Shown here: one piece after another, positions 1 to 9,041 of the stretch
How positions within the stretch are numbered: the first letter of the stretch is position 1
Layout of the letters: every line of letters begins with the position of its first letter
Assembly: GCF_016724845.1 (NCBI RefSeq)
Contig: NZ_CP068082.1
Span: 4,588,001-4,652,000 of the forward strand
DNA: 64,000 nt
Direction: 5' to 3'
Origin: Sphingobacterium spiritivorum
GTDB taxonomy: Bacteria > Bacteroidota > Bacteroidia > Sphingobacteriales > Sphingobacteriaceae
Position numbers and translations under genes: made by a program
Notes under the pieces: model-generated
Told to the model about the DNA's origin: nothing
Databases searched by the model: none
The model's input: only the letters and a program-made list of their open reading frames with translations

Positions 1-31
1 AAAAAGCATATATAGCAAAGCGATAATCTGT

Positions 32-69
32 TTTTATACAAAACGGACTCTTTTTTATACCAAATGGAC
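32..69. promoter_or_regulatory. Paired direct repeat, possible LytTR-type operator
   Basis: Two 17-base copies at 32-48 (TTTTATACAAAACGGAC) and 53-69 (TTTTATACCAAATGGAC) match at 15 of 17 positions with a 21-bp period. Read on the minus strand each contains a block resembling the LytTR half-site [TA][AC][CA]GTTN[AG][TG], spaced as LytTR dimers require. A third related copy in the other orientation lies at about 78-94. The site sits just upstream of a LytTR regulator operon, so autoregulation is possible, but a leftward gene outside the window could also be the target. Confidence 0.4.
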
Positions 70-198
70 ATTCGGGTGCGGTTTTGTATAATAAACTCAG
101 GTATTCGTATAATTTATACAGCTTGTCAGGTATATGTTTATATTTTTGTTCAGTTGATTTTGATCAGCACAGCTCATATGAGATACCGTTCACAAAAG

Positions 199-1248
199 AT
201 GACAGACAATCAGATTATTAATTTTATCGTTGATAAACGGTATAAGGTCTGGCGCCATATTACCCTTCTGCTTACTCTTTTTTTACACCTGTATTATTCC
301 ACATCCATAGATGCTGTAAATAGTGATATTAATTATCCGGGACTGATAGCCGTGTTTATTACATTCACGATCATGTTTTATATTAATATATACATATTAG
401 TCCCCACATTCTTTTTAAAAGCCGAGTATGCATTATATTTTCTATTTCTGGTTATTCTGGTAGTGGCAGGTCTTACTTCTTTGGTTTTTACCTTCACTAA
501 TTATATTAAGCCGGATGTAAATATTAAAGATAAATTGGATATGAACCGCTTTTACAACGGGGCTGTCTTGTCTATAATCATTATTCTCATAAGTACCCTG
601 ATCAAACTGATGCAGCGATGGGTAAAAGATAACGAACGAATAGCGGCATTGAGTAATCTGACACTGACTATGGAGCTGAATGAGCTCAAAAACCAGATAA
701 ATCCGCACTTCCTGTTTAATATGCTCAATAATGTAAAAGCACTGACACGTAGCAATCCCGAAGCTGCTTCCGTGGTCATTATGAAGTTATCTGAATTTTT
801 GAGGTATCAGTTGTATGAAAATAATGAGGATAAAACACTTTTAGTATCTGAAATCAACTTTCTTTCCAACTTTGTAAATCTGGAGAAGATCCGGAGAGAC
901 AGCCTGTCCATTGCTATACAGAATGATGTAGATCCTAAAATACTCAATGGCATTTTTATCCCACCCAATCTCTTCACTACCTTTGTGGAGAATGCTGTCA
1001 AGCATAGTGTAAGTGTAGACGATACGGATGCATACATCCGAATACGGATAACATTAGAGAACGGCAGACTGCAGTTCAACTGTAAGAATTCTAAAACAGC
1101 AGATTATCATAATCCGGATATAAAGAACAGCGGATTAGGACTAAATAACATCAGAAGACGCTTACAGTTGCTGTATGACAAACAGTACCAACTCGATATC
1201 AGCTCTTCTGATCACGAATATATTGTTAACTTAACTATACCTGTATGA
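199..1248 (+). CDS. LytS/YehU-type sensor histidine kinase
   Basis: Membrane histidine kinase of the LytS/YehU type (His_kinase PF06580 plus HATPase), which should autophosphorylate and pass phosphate to the overlapping LytTR regulator. From the start chosen (ATG 199, opening MTDNQIINF) there are four hydrophobic segments in the first ~135 residues, then a coiled stretch and the phosphoacceptor motif NPHFLFN with His170, and a C-terminal ATP-binding region with an N-box (FVENAVKH) and a GLGLNNIRRRL G-box. An upstream in-frame ATG at 64 would add a poorly conserved hydrophobic leader; 178 is another possible start. The stop overlaps the next gene by 4 bp (ATGA), showing translational coupling. 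No extracytoplasmic sensor domain is visible, so the signal is unknown. Confidence 0.9.
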   Translation: MTDNQIINFIVDKRYKVWRHITLLLTLFLHLYYSTSIDAVNSDINYPGLIAVFITFTIMFYINIYILVPTFFLKAEYALYFLFLVILVVAGLTSLVFTFTNYIKPDVNIKDKLDMNRFYNGAVLSIIIILISTLIKLMQRWVKDNERIAALSNLTLTMELNELKNQINPHFLFNMLNNVKALTRSNPEAASVVIMKLSEFLRYQLYENNEDKTLLVSEINFLSNFVNLEKIRRDSLSIAIQNDVDPKILNGIFIPPNLFTTFVENAVKHSVSVDDTDAYIRIRITLENGRLQFNCKNSKTADYHNPDIKNSGLGLNNIRRRLQLLYDKQYQLDISSSDHEYIVNLTIPV

Positions 1249-1970
1249 ACTGCATTATAGTAGATGACGAGCCTCTTGCGAGAGAAGAAATGCAGTCGCT
1301 GATTTCAGAGGTTTCTGATATAGAGATTTTAGGGAAATTTTCTAATGCCAGGCAGGCACTTTCTTTTTTAAAAGAGCATGACACAGATCTTATTTTTCTG
1401 GATATTCAGATGCCGCTGGTTACAGGTATTGATTTTGCCAAACAGATCTCGGGGCGGAGTCTTATTATCTTCACTACGGCTTATCCCCAGTATGCGCTGA
1501 AGAGTTATGAACTGGATGCGCTGGATTATCTGCTGAAACCTATTGAAAAAATCCGCCTGGAAAAGGCAATTCATAAGTTTATTAGCTATAAAAACCTTCT
1601 TTCTGATGCAACCGTGAAAAATACTGTGGAAGCTAATACAGAAGATTTTCTATTTATAAAATCGGAGAGACGGTTTTACAAGATCTATTTTCAGGATATC
1701 CGGTTTGTAGAAGGACTCAAAGATTATGTAGTTATTTACACCAAAAACCAGAAACTGATCACCGCAATGAATCTAAAAGTGATGCATCAGAAATTGCCGA
1801 TCAGGAGTTTTCAGCGTGTCAGCAAATCTTATGTAGTCAATGTGGACTTTATAGATTCCTTTGATAACCATACTATTTATATGGATGAGAATGAAATTCC
1901 GTTAGGTGAGGTTTATAAAAAAGAATTCTTCGAACGGTATCTGGGAGGAGCGCTCAACGCGCAGAAATGA
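1245..1970 (+). CDS. LytTR-family response regulator
   Basis: DNA-binding response regulator of 241 residues. An N-terminal receiver domain has the acidic pair D7/D8, phosphoacceptor Asp53 in LIFLDIQMP, a Thr and the conserved Lys of LLKPIEK. A C-terminal LytTR domain (about residues 135-235) carries the typical pattern FVEGLKDYVVIYT ... FQRVSKSYVVNVDFID. It is the cognate partner of the overlapping LytS-like kinase. In Bacteroidota such pairs are very common and the regulon cannot be read from the protein. Paired repeats at 32-69 upstream of the kinase look like LytTR half-sites and would allow autoregulation. Confidence 0.92.
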   Translation: MNCIIVDDEPLAREEMQSLISEVSDIEILGKFSNARQALSFLKEHDTDLIFLDIQMPLVTGIDFAKQISGRSLIIFTTAYPQYALKSYELDALDYLLKPIEKIRLEKAIHKFISYKNLLSDATVKNTVEANTEDFLFIKSERRFYKIYFQDIRFVEGLKDYVVIYTKNQKLITAMNLKVMHQKLPIRSFQRVSKSYVVNVDFIDSFDNHTIYMDENEIPLGEVYKKEFFERYLGGALNAQK

Positions 1971-2067
1971 GTCTGTCATTGCACAATATTTTCACTGATT
2001 TCAGCGATATAATTCTATTAAATGACACCTTATCTTCGTAGATATTAATGCCTTAAAAATCAGCGCT

Positions 2068-2553
2068 ATGTCCAGATTATATATTATTCTATTCCTGTCC
2101 CTGTTCTATTTTATCCATAGTGCCGGTGCTCAGATTATCAATATCGGGTATAAATATGAAGAGAAAAGTATGTTTCAGACTACAATCAATATTCCATTTG
2201 TGATGGATAAAAATAAGCCTTATGAATATATGGCAGGTCTGGATTACAGTACTAAAAATGCATTGGCCCCTTCAGGTATAGCCCCTCAGCTTACAGGAGG
2301 ATATTATATTATAGATAACAAACGTAAAAGCAATATCCTGTCCTTACAACTGAGTGCCGGATATCTTTTCGATCTGAATAAGAACTTCAAAAATCAGGTC
2401 AGACTGTCTCCTCATGTATACTTTGAACTGAATGGTATCTTTAATTTCAAAGCAGGATATGACTTTTTGATGCCTCTGGAAAAAGGATATCCCTATGTGT
2501 CAATTGGCCTCGGTGGCCTGCTTTCCCTCCGGCATATGAGCATAGGATTCTGA
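2068..2553 (+). CDS. Small predicted outer-membrane beta-barrel protein
   Basis: Unrecognised 161-residue exported protein. It has a clear Sec signal peptide (hydrophobic residues 4-18, cleavage after SAGA near residue 21), followed by alternating hydrophobic/polar strands rich in Gly, Tyr and Phe (LSLQLSAGYLF, HVYFELNGIF, FKAGYDFL, YVSIGLGGLLS), as in small outer-membrane barrels. It ends SIGF, close to the terminal-Phe signature of barrels. It follows the LytTR regulator by 97 bp with a TATCTTCG promoter-like element near 2031, so it could be a separate transcript or a target of the two-component system. Function unknown. Confidence 0.6.
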   Translation: MSRLYIILFLSLFYFIHSAGAQIINIGYKYEEKSMFQTTINIPFVMDKNKPYEYMAGLDYSTKNALAPSGIAPQLTGGYYIIDNKRKSNILSLQLSAGYLFDLNKNFKNQVRLSPHVYFELNGIFNFKAGYDFLMPLEKGYPYVSIGLGGLLSLRHMSIGF

Positions 2554-2576
2554 GACCTGTGCAGATGATTGCGGCC

Positions 2577-2939
2577 TTATGATCTGCTCAATGCAGATAT
2601 CGCTTCTTCTTTTGTTTTTACAAAGTTGATACGACCTGTTTTGTTGCTTTCATATATAAAATCCCGCAGGCTTTTACTGGAATATATTGAAAAATCACCT
2701 ATTATTGCCATACGCCCACTGTAGGTAGAGAATTTCTGAAGAATATCACCGGCAATGCCCGTTTTCAGATCAAAAAAATCCGGATGTACATGTGCGGCAG
2801 TTATTATAACGCTGTCCGTATCCTGATACTTACAATTCATAATAAGTTCTAAAGCATCCTGCGCATTATTTATTTCTATAGTATCAGATTGCAGTTCTGC
2901 TATTCGGATTTCGTTGATCGTTATAAAATCTATATTCAT
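2577..2939 (-). CDS. DUF4180 domain protein
   Basis: A 120-residue cytoplasmic protein matching the DUF4180 family in length and pattern: an early strand-rich section, the central stretch VIITAAHVHPDFFDLKTGIAGDILQKF, then a RMAIIGDFSIY strand and a C-terminal helix near TKEEAISALS. The SpoIIAA/STAS-like size and alternating secondary structure fit the family, whose biochemical role is not established. It is monocistronic, convergent with the preceding barrel gene, with only 23 bp between the stops. Confidence 0.8.
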   Translation of the reverse strand: MNIDFITINEIRIAELQSDTIEINNAQDALELIMNCKYQDTDSVIITAAHVHPDFFDLKTGIAGDILQKFSTYSGRMAIIGDFSIYSSKSLRDFIYESNKTGRINFVKTKEEAISALSRS

Positions 2940-3039
2940 ATTTAATAATAATTTGTCCTATTTCCGGACATATAGGTGGAAATCAGGGCTAAAACAAAGA
3001 TAACCATCTTCCTGAAATAACCGTTCTCAGAAGAATATT

Positions 3040-3079
3040 AAATTAAAAATCATCTTATTTGTAATGGATAAGATGATTT
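3040..3079 (-). terminator. Intrinsic terminator of the minus-strand glycosidase
   Basis: Perfect 12-bp stem (AAATCATCTTAT at 3047-3058, ATAAGATGATTT at 3068-3079) with a 9-nt loop. On the minus strand it lies just past the glycosidase stop and is followed by a T-rich tract (TTTTTAATTT). Confidence 0.8.
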
Positions 3080-3099
3080 CACACCTAAATATACGCTGA

Positions 3100-4404
3100 T
3101 TATTTCTGTTGTGCTTCAGCCCAGGTTTTAAACTGGCTGATCGCTTTACTCAACACGCCCGCCGAACCTTTAAATTTTCCCGATCCGCTGGGTATATTTC
3201 CCTTTCCGTACCATTCGTAAAATCCCTGAGTGCGGATAACACGTTCCAGCATTGGGCGAACTTCTGTGTATGCTTCATAGGCAAACCCGTTTGCGATGAG
3301 TTGCTGGATCATTCTTCCCCCAAACCATGTCCAGTCGCCACCATTCTGATATACATAGGCTGTTGACATACCCCCTCTGAAAAATCCTTCAGGATAAGTC
3401 GGATATAATGTAAGCCCTATGCTCGGCATCCCTGATAAACGTACATTTTCAATCATTTGCTTATTGACAACAGCTATTTCTTTTTTGGAGAGTACGCCGG
3501 CTTCTATAGCTATAGCAGTGCCACCGTGATAATGAATCCTGTTTTCGTCAAATCCATCAGGCAGCGGTGATTTTCCGGGATAGATATGAGGGATGAATTT
3601 TTGATTTTTAGTATCCCAAAGATATTTGCGGATATTATTATGAATAGATTTTTGTAACTTTTTCCATTGCTGTACCTCCGGAGCACGAGGAGCCACACTA
3701 CATAAGTCTTTTAAAGCTATGATAAGCATAGCGTTATCATACACATCTATAGCCTCATCAGAAAGCTCGTTCCAGTCGCATCCAAAGTCGTCATGTGGCT
3801 GCACATCTCCCCAGTCTGCAGTCATAGCGCCATATAACAGTCCGTATTGTTTATTATAGCGCTCACGCATCAGGTAATCAATCATTTTATTCATGCGTGC
3901 CAGTACGGTCGTTCCTGCCACTTTCTCCTCCAGAATAGCATGGTCGCCTGTTTTACGGATGTATTTGCAGACCAGCTGTATCAGAGAAGTTTCCTGATCC
4001 GTTTCCACAGTATTCTTAAAACCTACATGATCCGGAGCTGCTGCAGCATAATAAGGTGTATCATCATTCCATGTAAAATCCTTCTTCAGTACATATCCGT
4101 CAACCATCTCATCGTTAGGCTGTTGTAGAGCGAAGAAAAGTAATATAGCCCCCCGCACATCTTTTTTTGAACGCTCTTCCAGAGCTGTTTCAATAAAGGT
4201 ATTAAGATCTCTTGCCCATATCTGAGAGTAACCACTTCCGGCATTAAATCCTTCTTTTATAACAGACCGGGCCAACTTGTCTACATGTGTCAGTGAAGTA
4301 TCAGCCAGGATAGCTGACGATAGTTTTTGATTTTCTAAGCGTTTGCTGGAATGGCAGCCAGTCAAAAATAACAAGCCGCAAAGCCAATAGAACAGATTAT
4401 TCAT
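3100..4404 (-). CDS. Lipoprotein (alpha/alpha)6-barrel glycosidase-like protein
   Basis: Predicted surface or periplasmic carbohydrate-active protein of about 434 residues. The start at 4404 (MNNLFYWLCGLLFLTGCHSS) gives a lipoprotein signal with lipobox LTGC; an upstream ATG at 4446 would spoil it. The body has the look of six-hairpin glycosidases (GH63/GH37/amylo-alpha-1,6-glucosidase-like): an early YSQIWARDLNTFIE segment with an Arg-Asp pair, acidic DWGDV and DWNELS stretches, IHYHGGTAIAIEAG, and NGGDWTWFGGRMI near the C-terminus. I cannot place it in one GH family. It diverges from the GH92 mannosidase across a repeat-rich spacer, so it may act on the same glycan. Confidence 0.65.
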   Translation of the reverse strand: MNNLFYWLCGLLFLTGCHSSKRLENQKLSSAILADTSLTHVDKLARSVIKEGFNAGSGYSQIWARDLNTFIETALEERSKKDVRGAILLFFALQQPNDEMVDGYVLKKDFTWNDDTPYYAAAAPDHVGFKNTVETDQETSLIQLVCKYIRKTGDHAILEEKVAGTTVLARMNKMIDYLMRERYNKQYGLLYGAMTADWGDVQPHDDFGCDWNELSDEAIDVYDNAMLIIALKDLCSVAPRAPEVQQWKKLQKSIHNNIRKYLWDTKNQKFIPHIYPGKSPLPDGFDENRIHYHGGTAIAIEAGVLSKKEIAVVNKQMIENVRLSGMPSIGLTLYPTYPEGFFRGGMSTAYVYQNGGDWTWFGGRMIQQLIANGFAYEAYTEVRPMLERVIRTQGFYEWYGKGNIPSGSGKFKGSAGVLSKAISQFKTWAEAQQK

Positions 4405-4661
4405 AATTGTATAAAGGGTTATATGTATATACATGCAATAATACACATAATTGTAAAATAAGCAAGTGATGATTTGTAATAAAAGTATAGATAGATCAAA
4501 TAAAATTAGGTTTTAAAGCAACGTTGTCTAAAAAGATAAGTATATAATATTTTTATTATTCGGAATTATAAAATATATTTGTCTCTGTATGTATATACAT
4601 TTATTGATTTATTTGTTAAGAATAAATGATACCGGATATACAGATCTGAAATTATAAATTG
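4405..4661. other. AT-rich spacer, 5' part of the divergent region
   Basis: AT-rich sequence between the minus-strand glycosidase start and the tandem repeat. It must contain the glycosidase promoter, but no exact TAnnTTTG element could be assigned. Nothing else supported. Confidence 0.4.
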
Positions 4662-4841
4662 TGAAATATCCATGTAGTACAGACTGCACAAACACGAATG
4701 AATATACTTTGGATATTCCATATGACCATTGAAAATCAAATTATATACATATGAAATATCCATGTAGTACAGACTGCACAAACACGAACGAATATAGTTT
4801 GGATATTCCATATGACCAATGAAAATCAAATTATATACATA
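4661..4841 (+). repeat. 90-bp tandem repeat abutting the GH92 start codon
   Basis: Two copies (4662-4751 and 4752-4841) differ at 3 of 90 positions; the start of a third copy, ATGAAATAT, is the start of the GH92 gene. Each copy holds an imperfect inverted repeat (about CATATGAAATATCCA against TGGATATTCCATATG). Each also holds a short frame of 23 codons ending TGA, opening GTG in copy 1 (4661) and ATG in copy 2 (4751-4822), in the same start context as the GH92 gene. Confidence 0.9.
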
Positions 4842-7165
4842 TGAAATATACACTTCTCACCATACTGTCAGTCTGTATCTTTGTTATTCAAGTATCCGGA
4901 CAAACCGCCGAAAAGCCTGTACGTTATGTAAATCCAAATATTGGTACAGCACATAGCCGCTATTTCTTTTACACACCCGCAGCTTTACCATTTGGGATGG
5001 CCAAATTAGCTCCGAGTACAAACGGCAGTTATGGTAATGCTTCCGGATGGGAAGCCGTGGGCTACGATGACAGGCATCATTCTATTGCAGGTTTTTCCAA
5101 TTTTCATGAATTTCAGATTGGCGGTGTAGTATTTGCACCTACTGTAGGAAAAGTAAAGACATATCCCGGAGTATTGGAAGATCCGCATTCGGGTTACAGA
5201 TCCGCATTTGATAAAAAAGATGAATTCGCTACTGCAGGTTATTATCAGGTCGGATTAAAAGATTATGGCATTAAAGCGGAATTAACGGCCACAGCGCGTG
5301 TGGGATTCCATCAGTATACTTTTCCGAAAACAGACTCGGCCAATATTATCTTTGACATCGGTCACAAAATGGGAGAGAGTGGACCTGTACTGGACGCCCA
5401 GGTAAGTTATGAAGACAACCATATCTCAGGCTACGTAGTGACGAAACCGGTATATGTAAAGAAGTATCAGGAATCGGCCACAGTGACTATGTATTTCTAT
5501 GCAGAAATAGATAAGGCGCCTGTTGCCTTTGGTACATTTACAGACAGTACAACATATGCAGGACAGAGAGAAAAACGTGGAAAAGGAGCAGGGCTCTATC
5601 TGGTGTTCCATACAAGGGAAGGGGAGACTATCGGTATTAAAACCGGACTTTCTTATACATCGATTGAAAATGCCAGATTAAATCTGATAAAAGAGGCCAA
5701 AGATCTGTTTTTTGATAAAGCCAAAGAGCAGGCTTTGGACAAATGGAATACAGCATTGTCACGTATTACAGTAAGCGGAGGTAAAGAATCTGATCGTATT
5801 AAATTTTATACCGGCCTCTACCATGCCTTGTTGGGCAGGGGGCTGGCCAGTGATATAAACGGAGCCTATCCCCGCAATGACGGTGGAATCGGCCAGATAG
5901 CACTTCGTAATAACGGTGATCCTGTCCATCATCATTACAATACGGATGCGATATGGGGAGCTTTTTGGAATCTGACACAATTGTGGGCGATTGCTTATCC
6001 GGAATATTATAACGACTGGATTCAGAGTCAACTGCTGGTCTATAAAGATGCAGGCTGGCTGGGAGACGGGATCGCCAACAGTAAATATGTATCCGGTGTA
6101 GGCACCAACTTTACAGGACTGGCTATTGCCGCAGCCTACAACATCGGTATACGGGATTATGATGTAGAACTGGCATATGAAGCAGCCCGTAAAAATGAAC
6201 TTATCGCTGAAGGACGTATACCCGGCGCAGGTAAATTGGATGTAGGCGTATTTGTCCGTCAGGGTTATTCACCATATCTCATAGACAAATCAGACAGCCC
6301 CGAACTCATGGTGCAAGGCTCGCCCTTCGGAGCCTCACATACCCTGGAATATGCTTTCTCAGCTTACGCTGTCGCACAGTTTGCCAAATCCTTAGGAAAA
6401 AAAGATGATTACCAGACGCTGAACAGATTATCCAAAGGCTGGAAACAACTGTATGATCCTTCGACCAATTTTATACGCCCAAGAGACGTAAACGGAAAAT
6501 TTATTGATAAATTCAACCCTTATGAATCCTGGAGGGGATTTCAGGAGGGAAATGCATGGCAATATACATTCTATGTTCCGCACACTCCTGAAGAACTCGT
6601 AACCCTTGTGGGCAAGGAAACATTTAATAAAAGATTAGACAGTATTTTTACCATATCCCGCAAAAATGTATTCGGTGGAGGCACACATATCGATGCTTTT
6701 GCAGGTATAGAAGGATTATATAACCACGGCAATCAACCCAATCTGCATATCTCCTGGCTCTTCCACTTTGCAGGAAGACCTGATCTGAGCCAAAAATGGG
6801 TTAGAGCCATTTGTAATGAGTTTTATGGAACAGATGGTATACATGGGTACGGCTATGGTCAGGATGAAGATCAGGGACAATTAGGTGCATGGTACGTATT
6901 ATCAGCGATGGGTCTGTTTGATGTTAAAGGCCTCACTTCGCCTGATGCCTCATTTCAGATCGGAGCTCCATTGTTTGATCAGATAAAGATACAATTGCCT
7001 GAAGCAATACGTCAGAAACCGTTTACAATTACAACTCATGGACAAAATCCGGAAGCGATTTATATCAAAAATATGAACCTCAACGGAACAGTACACAAGA
7101 AACCTGTGCTCCGCTTTGAAGAACTCCGTAAAGGTGGTCAACTGGATATATACCTCAAAAGGTAA
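4841..7165 (+). CDS. GH92 family alpha-mannosidase
   Basis: Exported Ca-dependent exo-alpha-mannosidase family GH92, 774 residues, typical length. A signal peptide ends near QVSG-QTA (residues 18-23). The N-terminal beta-sandwich begins VRYVNPNIGTA with the family's PFGMAKLAP stretch. The catalytic (alpha/alpha)6 domain has YNTDAIWGAFWNL, the general-acid motif FQEGNAWQY with Glu569, and the acidic motif GQDEDQGQLGAWY (Asp675, Glu676, Asp677). Family members remove alpha-mannose from N-glycans and mannans; linkage cannot be read from sequence. Neighbours (glycosidase on the other strand, M60 peptidase downstream) fit glycoprotein degradation. The start codon lies in a repeated context, so expression may be post-transcriptionally tuned. 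Confidence 0.95.
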   Translation: MKYTLLTILSVCIFVIQVSGQTAEKPVRYVNPNIGTAHSRYFFYTPAALPFGMAKLAPSTNGSYGNASGWEAVGYDDRHHSIAGFSNFHEFQIGGVVFAPTVGKVKTYPGVLEDPHSGYRSAFDKKDEFATAGYYQVGLKDYGIKAELTATARVGFHQYTFPKTDSANIIFDIGHKMGESGPVLDAQVSYEDNHISGYVVTKPVYVKKYQESATVTMYFYAEIDKAPVAFGTFTDSTTYAGQREKRGKGAGLYLVFHTREGETIGIKTGLSYTSIENARLNLIKEAKDLFFDKAKEQALDKWNTALSRITVSGGKESDRIKFYTGLYHALLGRGLASDINGAYPRNDGGIGQIALRNNGDPVHHHYNTDAIWGAFWNLTQLWAIAYPEYYNDWIQSQLLVYKDAGWLGDGIANSKYVSGVGTNFTGLAIAAAYNIGIRDYDVELAYEAARKNELIAEGRIPGAGKLDVGVFVRQGYSPYLIDKSDSPELMVQGSPFGASHTLEYAFSAYAVAQFAKSLGKKDDYQTLNRLSKGWKQLYDPSTNFIRPRDVNGKFIDKFNPYESWRGFQEGNAWQYTFYVPHTPEELVTLVGKETFNKRLDSIFTISRKNVFGGGTHIDAFAGIEGLYNHGNQPNLHISWLFHFAGRPDLSQKWVRAICNEFYGTDGIHGYGYGQDEDQGQLGAWYVLSAMGLFDVKGLTSPDASFQIGAPLFDQIKIQLPEAIRQKPFTITTHGQNPEAIYIKNMNLNGTVHKKPVLRFEELRKGGQLDIYLKR

Positions 7166-7370
7166 TGCTAAAGACTGTGGATCATGCTGATTAGAGATGA
7201 GAGCCACCTGATAGGGTTATATAATCTGTTATTTTGAGCAAACGATTGAGTTGGTTTAAAAACGCACTTTATACCGTTTGCAGGCAATTTATCGCCAGAA
7301 TATTACATTTCATTGAGGGCTTAAGACGTTTTATTGCTCTATTTTAGGACATATCTTATTCCAATAAATT

Positions 7371-8960
7371 ATGAAAAAAATAGTACCTCTGTTGCTACTC
7401 ATAATGGGTAGCTATGGCACTCTACAAGCTCAGTCCGCTGCAAAACTCAAAGAAACCTATAAAGAGCTAAGTATCTTTTCAGACCCTTTGGCGACTCAGT
7501 TGAGAAAGGGAATTAAAAGTGCTGATATTGCCAAAATCACAGATCCGCAGATTCGTCAGGTGGCCGAACAATTGCAATCAGGCAAATATGATAAGAACTA
7601 CAGATTAGCATCCTACCATGCAATTTTATCCCCGGGCGAACTAGGCGAACAATTGTCCATAGGGGATGGCTACAGTAAATATCAGAATATCACAGGTATC
7701 TATCTGCCTGTCGGTAAGCAGACAATCCTTGTAGACGGTATTTCCGCTAAAAACCAAATCAAATTAGTCATTCCAAACTGGGACAGACATGCTCCGCAGG
7801 GAATCGATCCGACCAAAGATCCAAAAGGATGGGGAATAGAAAAACAGGAATTTGACCTGCGCAACGGGGTTAACCTGATCAATATCAAAGATTTCGGAGG
7901 ATTGGCGTATATCACTTACTTTTCGGATAAGCCAAAAGAACAAACGCCTATACAGGTTCACTTTCTGAATGCAGCTGTAAATGGCTATTTTGATATCAGT
8001 AAACACAATGATCAGGACTGGAACAATCTCGTAGATCATGCTGTCTATCCCATAGTAGATGCTATAGGAAAGCATATACAGATCGCTTATCCAACAGAAG
8101 CAATTAAGAAATATGCCTATGGTAAAGGTGTGCAACTGATCAGCAATTACGATTCACTGGTCTACCGTCAGCATCGTATACTTGGATTGATAAAGCACAA
8201 CAGAGTACCCGAAAATAAAATCCTTTCCCGTGTTAATTACAACTACTATATGTTCCGTGACGGAGATGGTGTCGCGTATATGGGAGATAAACCCGGATAT
8301 GCCATGGCTATGGTCGTAGATCCTGCAAGCGTAATAAAAGGAGACCCTTGCTGGGGATTCAGTCATGAAGTGGGCCATGTGCATCAGACACGACCTTACC
8401 TGAGCTGGGGTGGTCTCGGAGAAGTGAGTAACAATATTTTTTCCCTGTACGTGACGACTTCATTTGGAAATAAAAGCCGTCTTTCTGAACAAAATAACTA
8501 TGAAAAAGTTCGTAACGAGCTGTACGGAAAAGGCAAAAGTTACCTTCAGGACGGAGATGTGTTTAACCGGCTTGTGCCTTTCTGGCAATTGCAGTTATAT
8601 TTTGCAGGCCAAGGTGTAAATCCTGATTTTTATCCGGATCTTTTTGAGGCATTCCGTATGCAGGCAGCCGCTGATCTGACTAAAAACAGAAGGAGCAGAA
8701 GAAGTAATTTCATGGATAGAGGGCAAAACCCAGCCGTATACCAGCTCAATTTTGTAAAAACGGTTTGCGAAATTGGTAAAGTAGATTTAACCGAATTCTT
8801 TGACGGATACGGATTTTTCTATGTCGGCAAATTTGAGATGGATGATTATGGTAAATATAACTATGAAATGACGCAGGCAATGGTGGACGAATGCAAAGCA
8901 GCAATACGTAACATGAATCTTCCGAAACCAAAGACTGATCTTTCCTTATTGAAGGATTAA
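7371..8960 (+). CDS. M60 (enhancin-like) zinc metallopeptidase
   Basis: Exported 529-residue peptidase. The signal peptide is MKKIVPLLLLIMGSYGTLQAQ. The catalytic motif is HEVGHVHQ with zinc ligands His332 and His336 and catalytic Glu333, followed by the gluzincin third ligand in GLGEVSNN 15 residues after the HEVGH block. The order matches M60/M60-like peptidases, which in other Bacteroidota cleave O-glycosylated mucin-type proteins. No separate carbohydrate-binding module is evident; the N-terminal ~250 residues contain a beta-rich region (GIYLPVGKQTILVDG). It lies 205 bp after the GH92 gene and ends at a strong bidirectional terminator, fitting a glycoprotein-degrading cluster. Confidence 0.9.
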   Translation: MKKIVPLLLLIMGSYGTLQAQSAAKLKETYKELSIFSDPLATQLRKGIKSADIAKITDPQIRQVAEQLQSGKYDKNYRLASYHAILSPGELGEQLSIGDGYSKYQNITGIYLPVGKQTILVDGISAKNQIKLVIPNWDRHAPQGIDPTKDPKGWGIEKQEFDLRNGVNLINIKDFGGLAYITYFSDKPKEQTPIQVHFLNAAVNGYFDISKHNDQDWNNLVDHAVYPIVDAIGKHIQIAYPTEAIKKYAYGKGVQLISNYDSLVYRQHRILGLIKHNRVPENKILSRVNYNYYMFRDGDGVAYMGDKPGYAMAMVVDPASVIKGDPCWGFSHEVGHVHQTRPYLSWGGLGEVSNNIFSLYVTTSFGNKSRLSEQNNYEKVRNELYGKGKSYLQDGDVFNRLVPFWQLQLYFAGQGVNPDFYPDLFEAFRMQAAADLTKNRRSRRSNFMDRGQNPAVYQLNFVKTVCEIGKVDLTEFFDGYGFFYVGKFEMDDYGKYNYEMTQAMVDECKAAIRNMNLPKPKTDLSLLKD

Positions 8961-9002
8961 TCAGAGAGGAAAGCTTTTATAGACAGTTTTCCTGACTGAA
9001 AT

Positions 9003-9037
9003 AAAATGGGCGCTGAATTGTTTTCAGCGCCCATTTT
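9003..9037. terminator. Bidirectional intrinsic terminator
   Basis: Perfect 15-bp stem (9003-9017 with 9023-9037, core GGGCGCTGAA/TTCAGCGCCC), 5-nt loop, A-tract on the left and T-tract on the right. It lies between the convergent M60 and AraC genes and can serve both. Confidence 0.92.
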
Positions 9038-9041
9038 TATA

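Noticed and set aside
4661..4841. CRISPR-like array
   Set aside because: Only two contiguous 90-bp units without spacers; no cas genes anywhere in the window.
4566..4853. Minus-strand open frame of 95 codons with an internal peptide repeat
   Set aside because: It is the by-product of the 90-bp tandem repeat (a multiple of three) and overlaps the GH92 start; no protein-like features.
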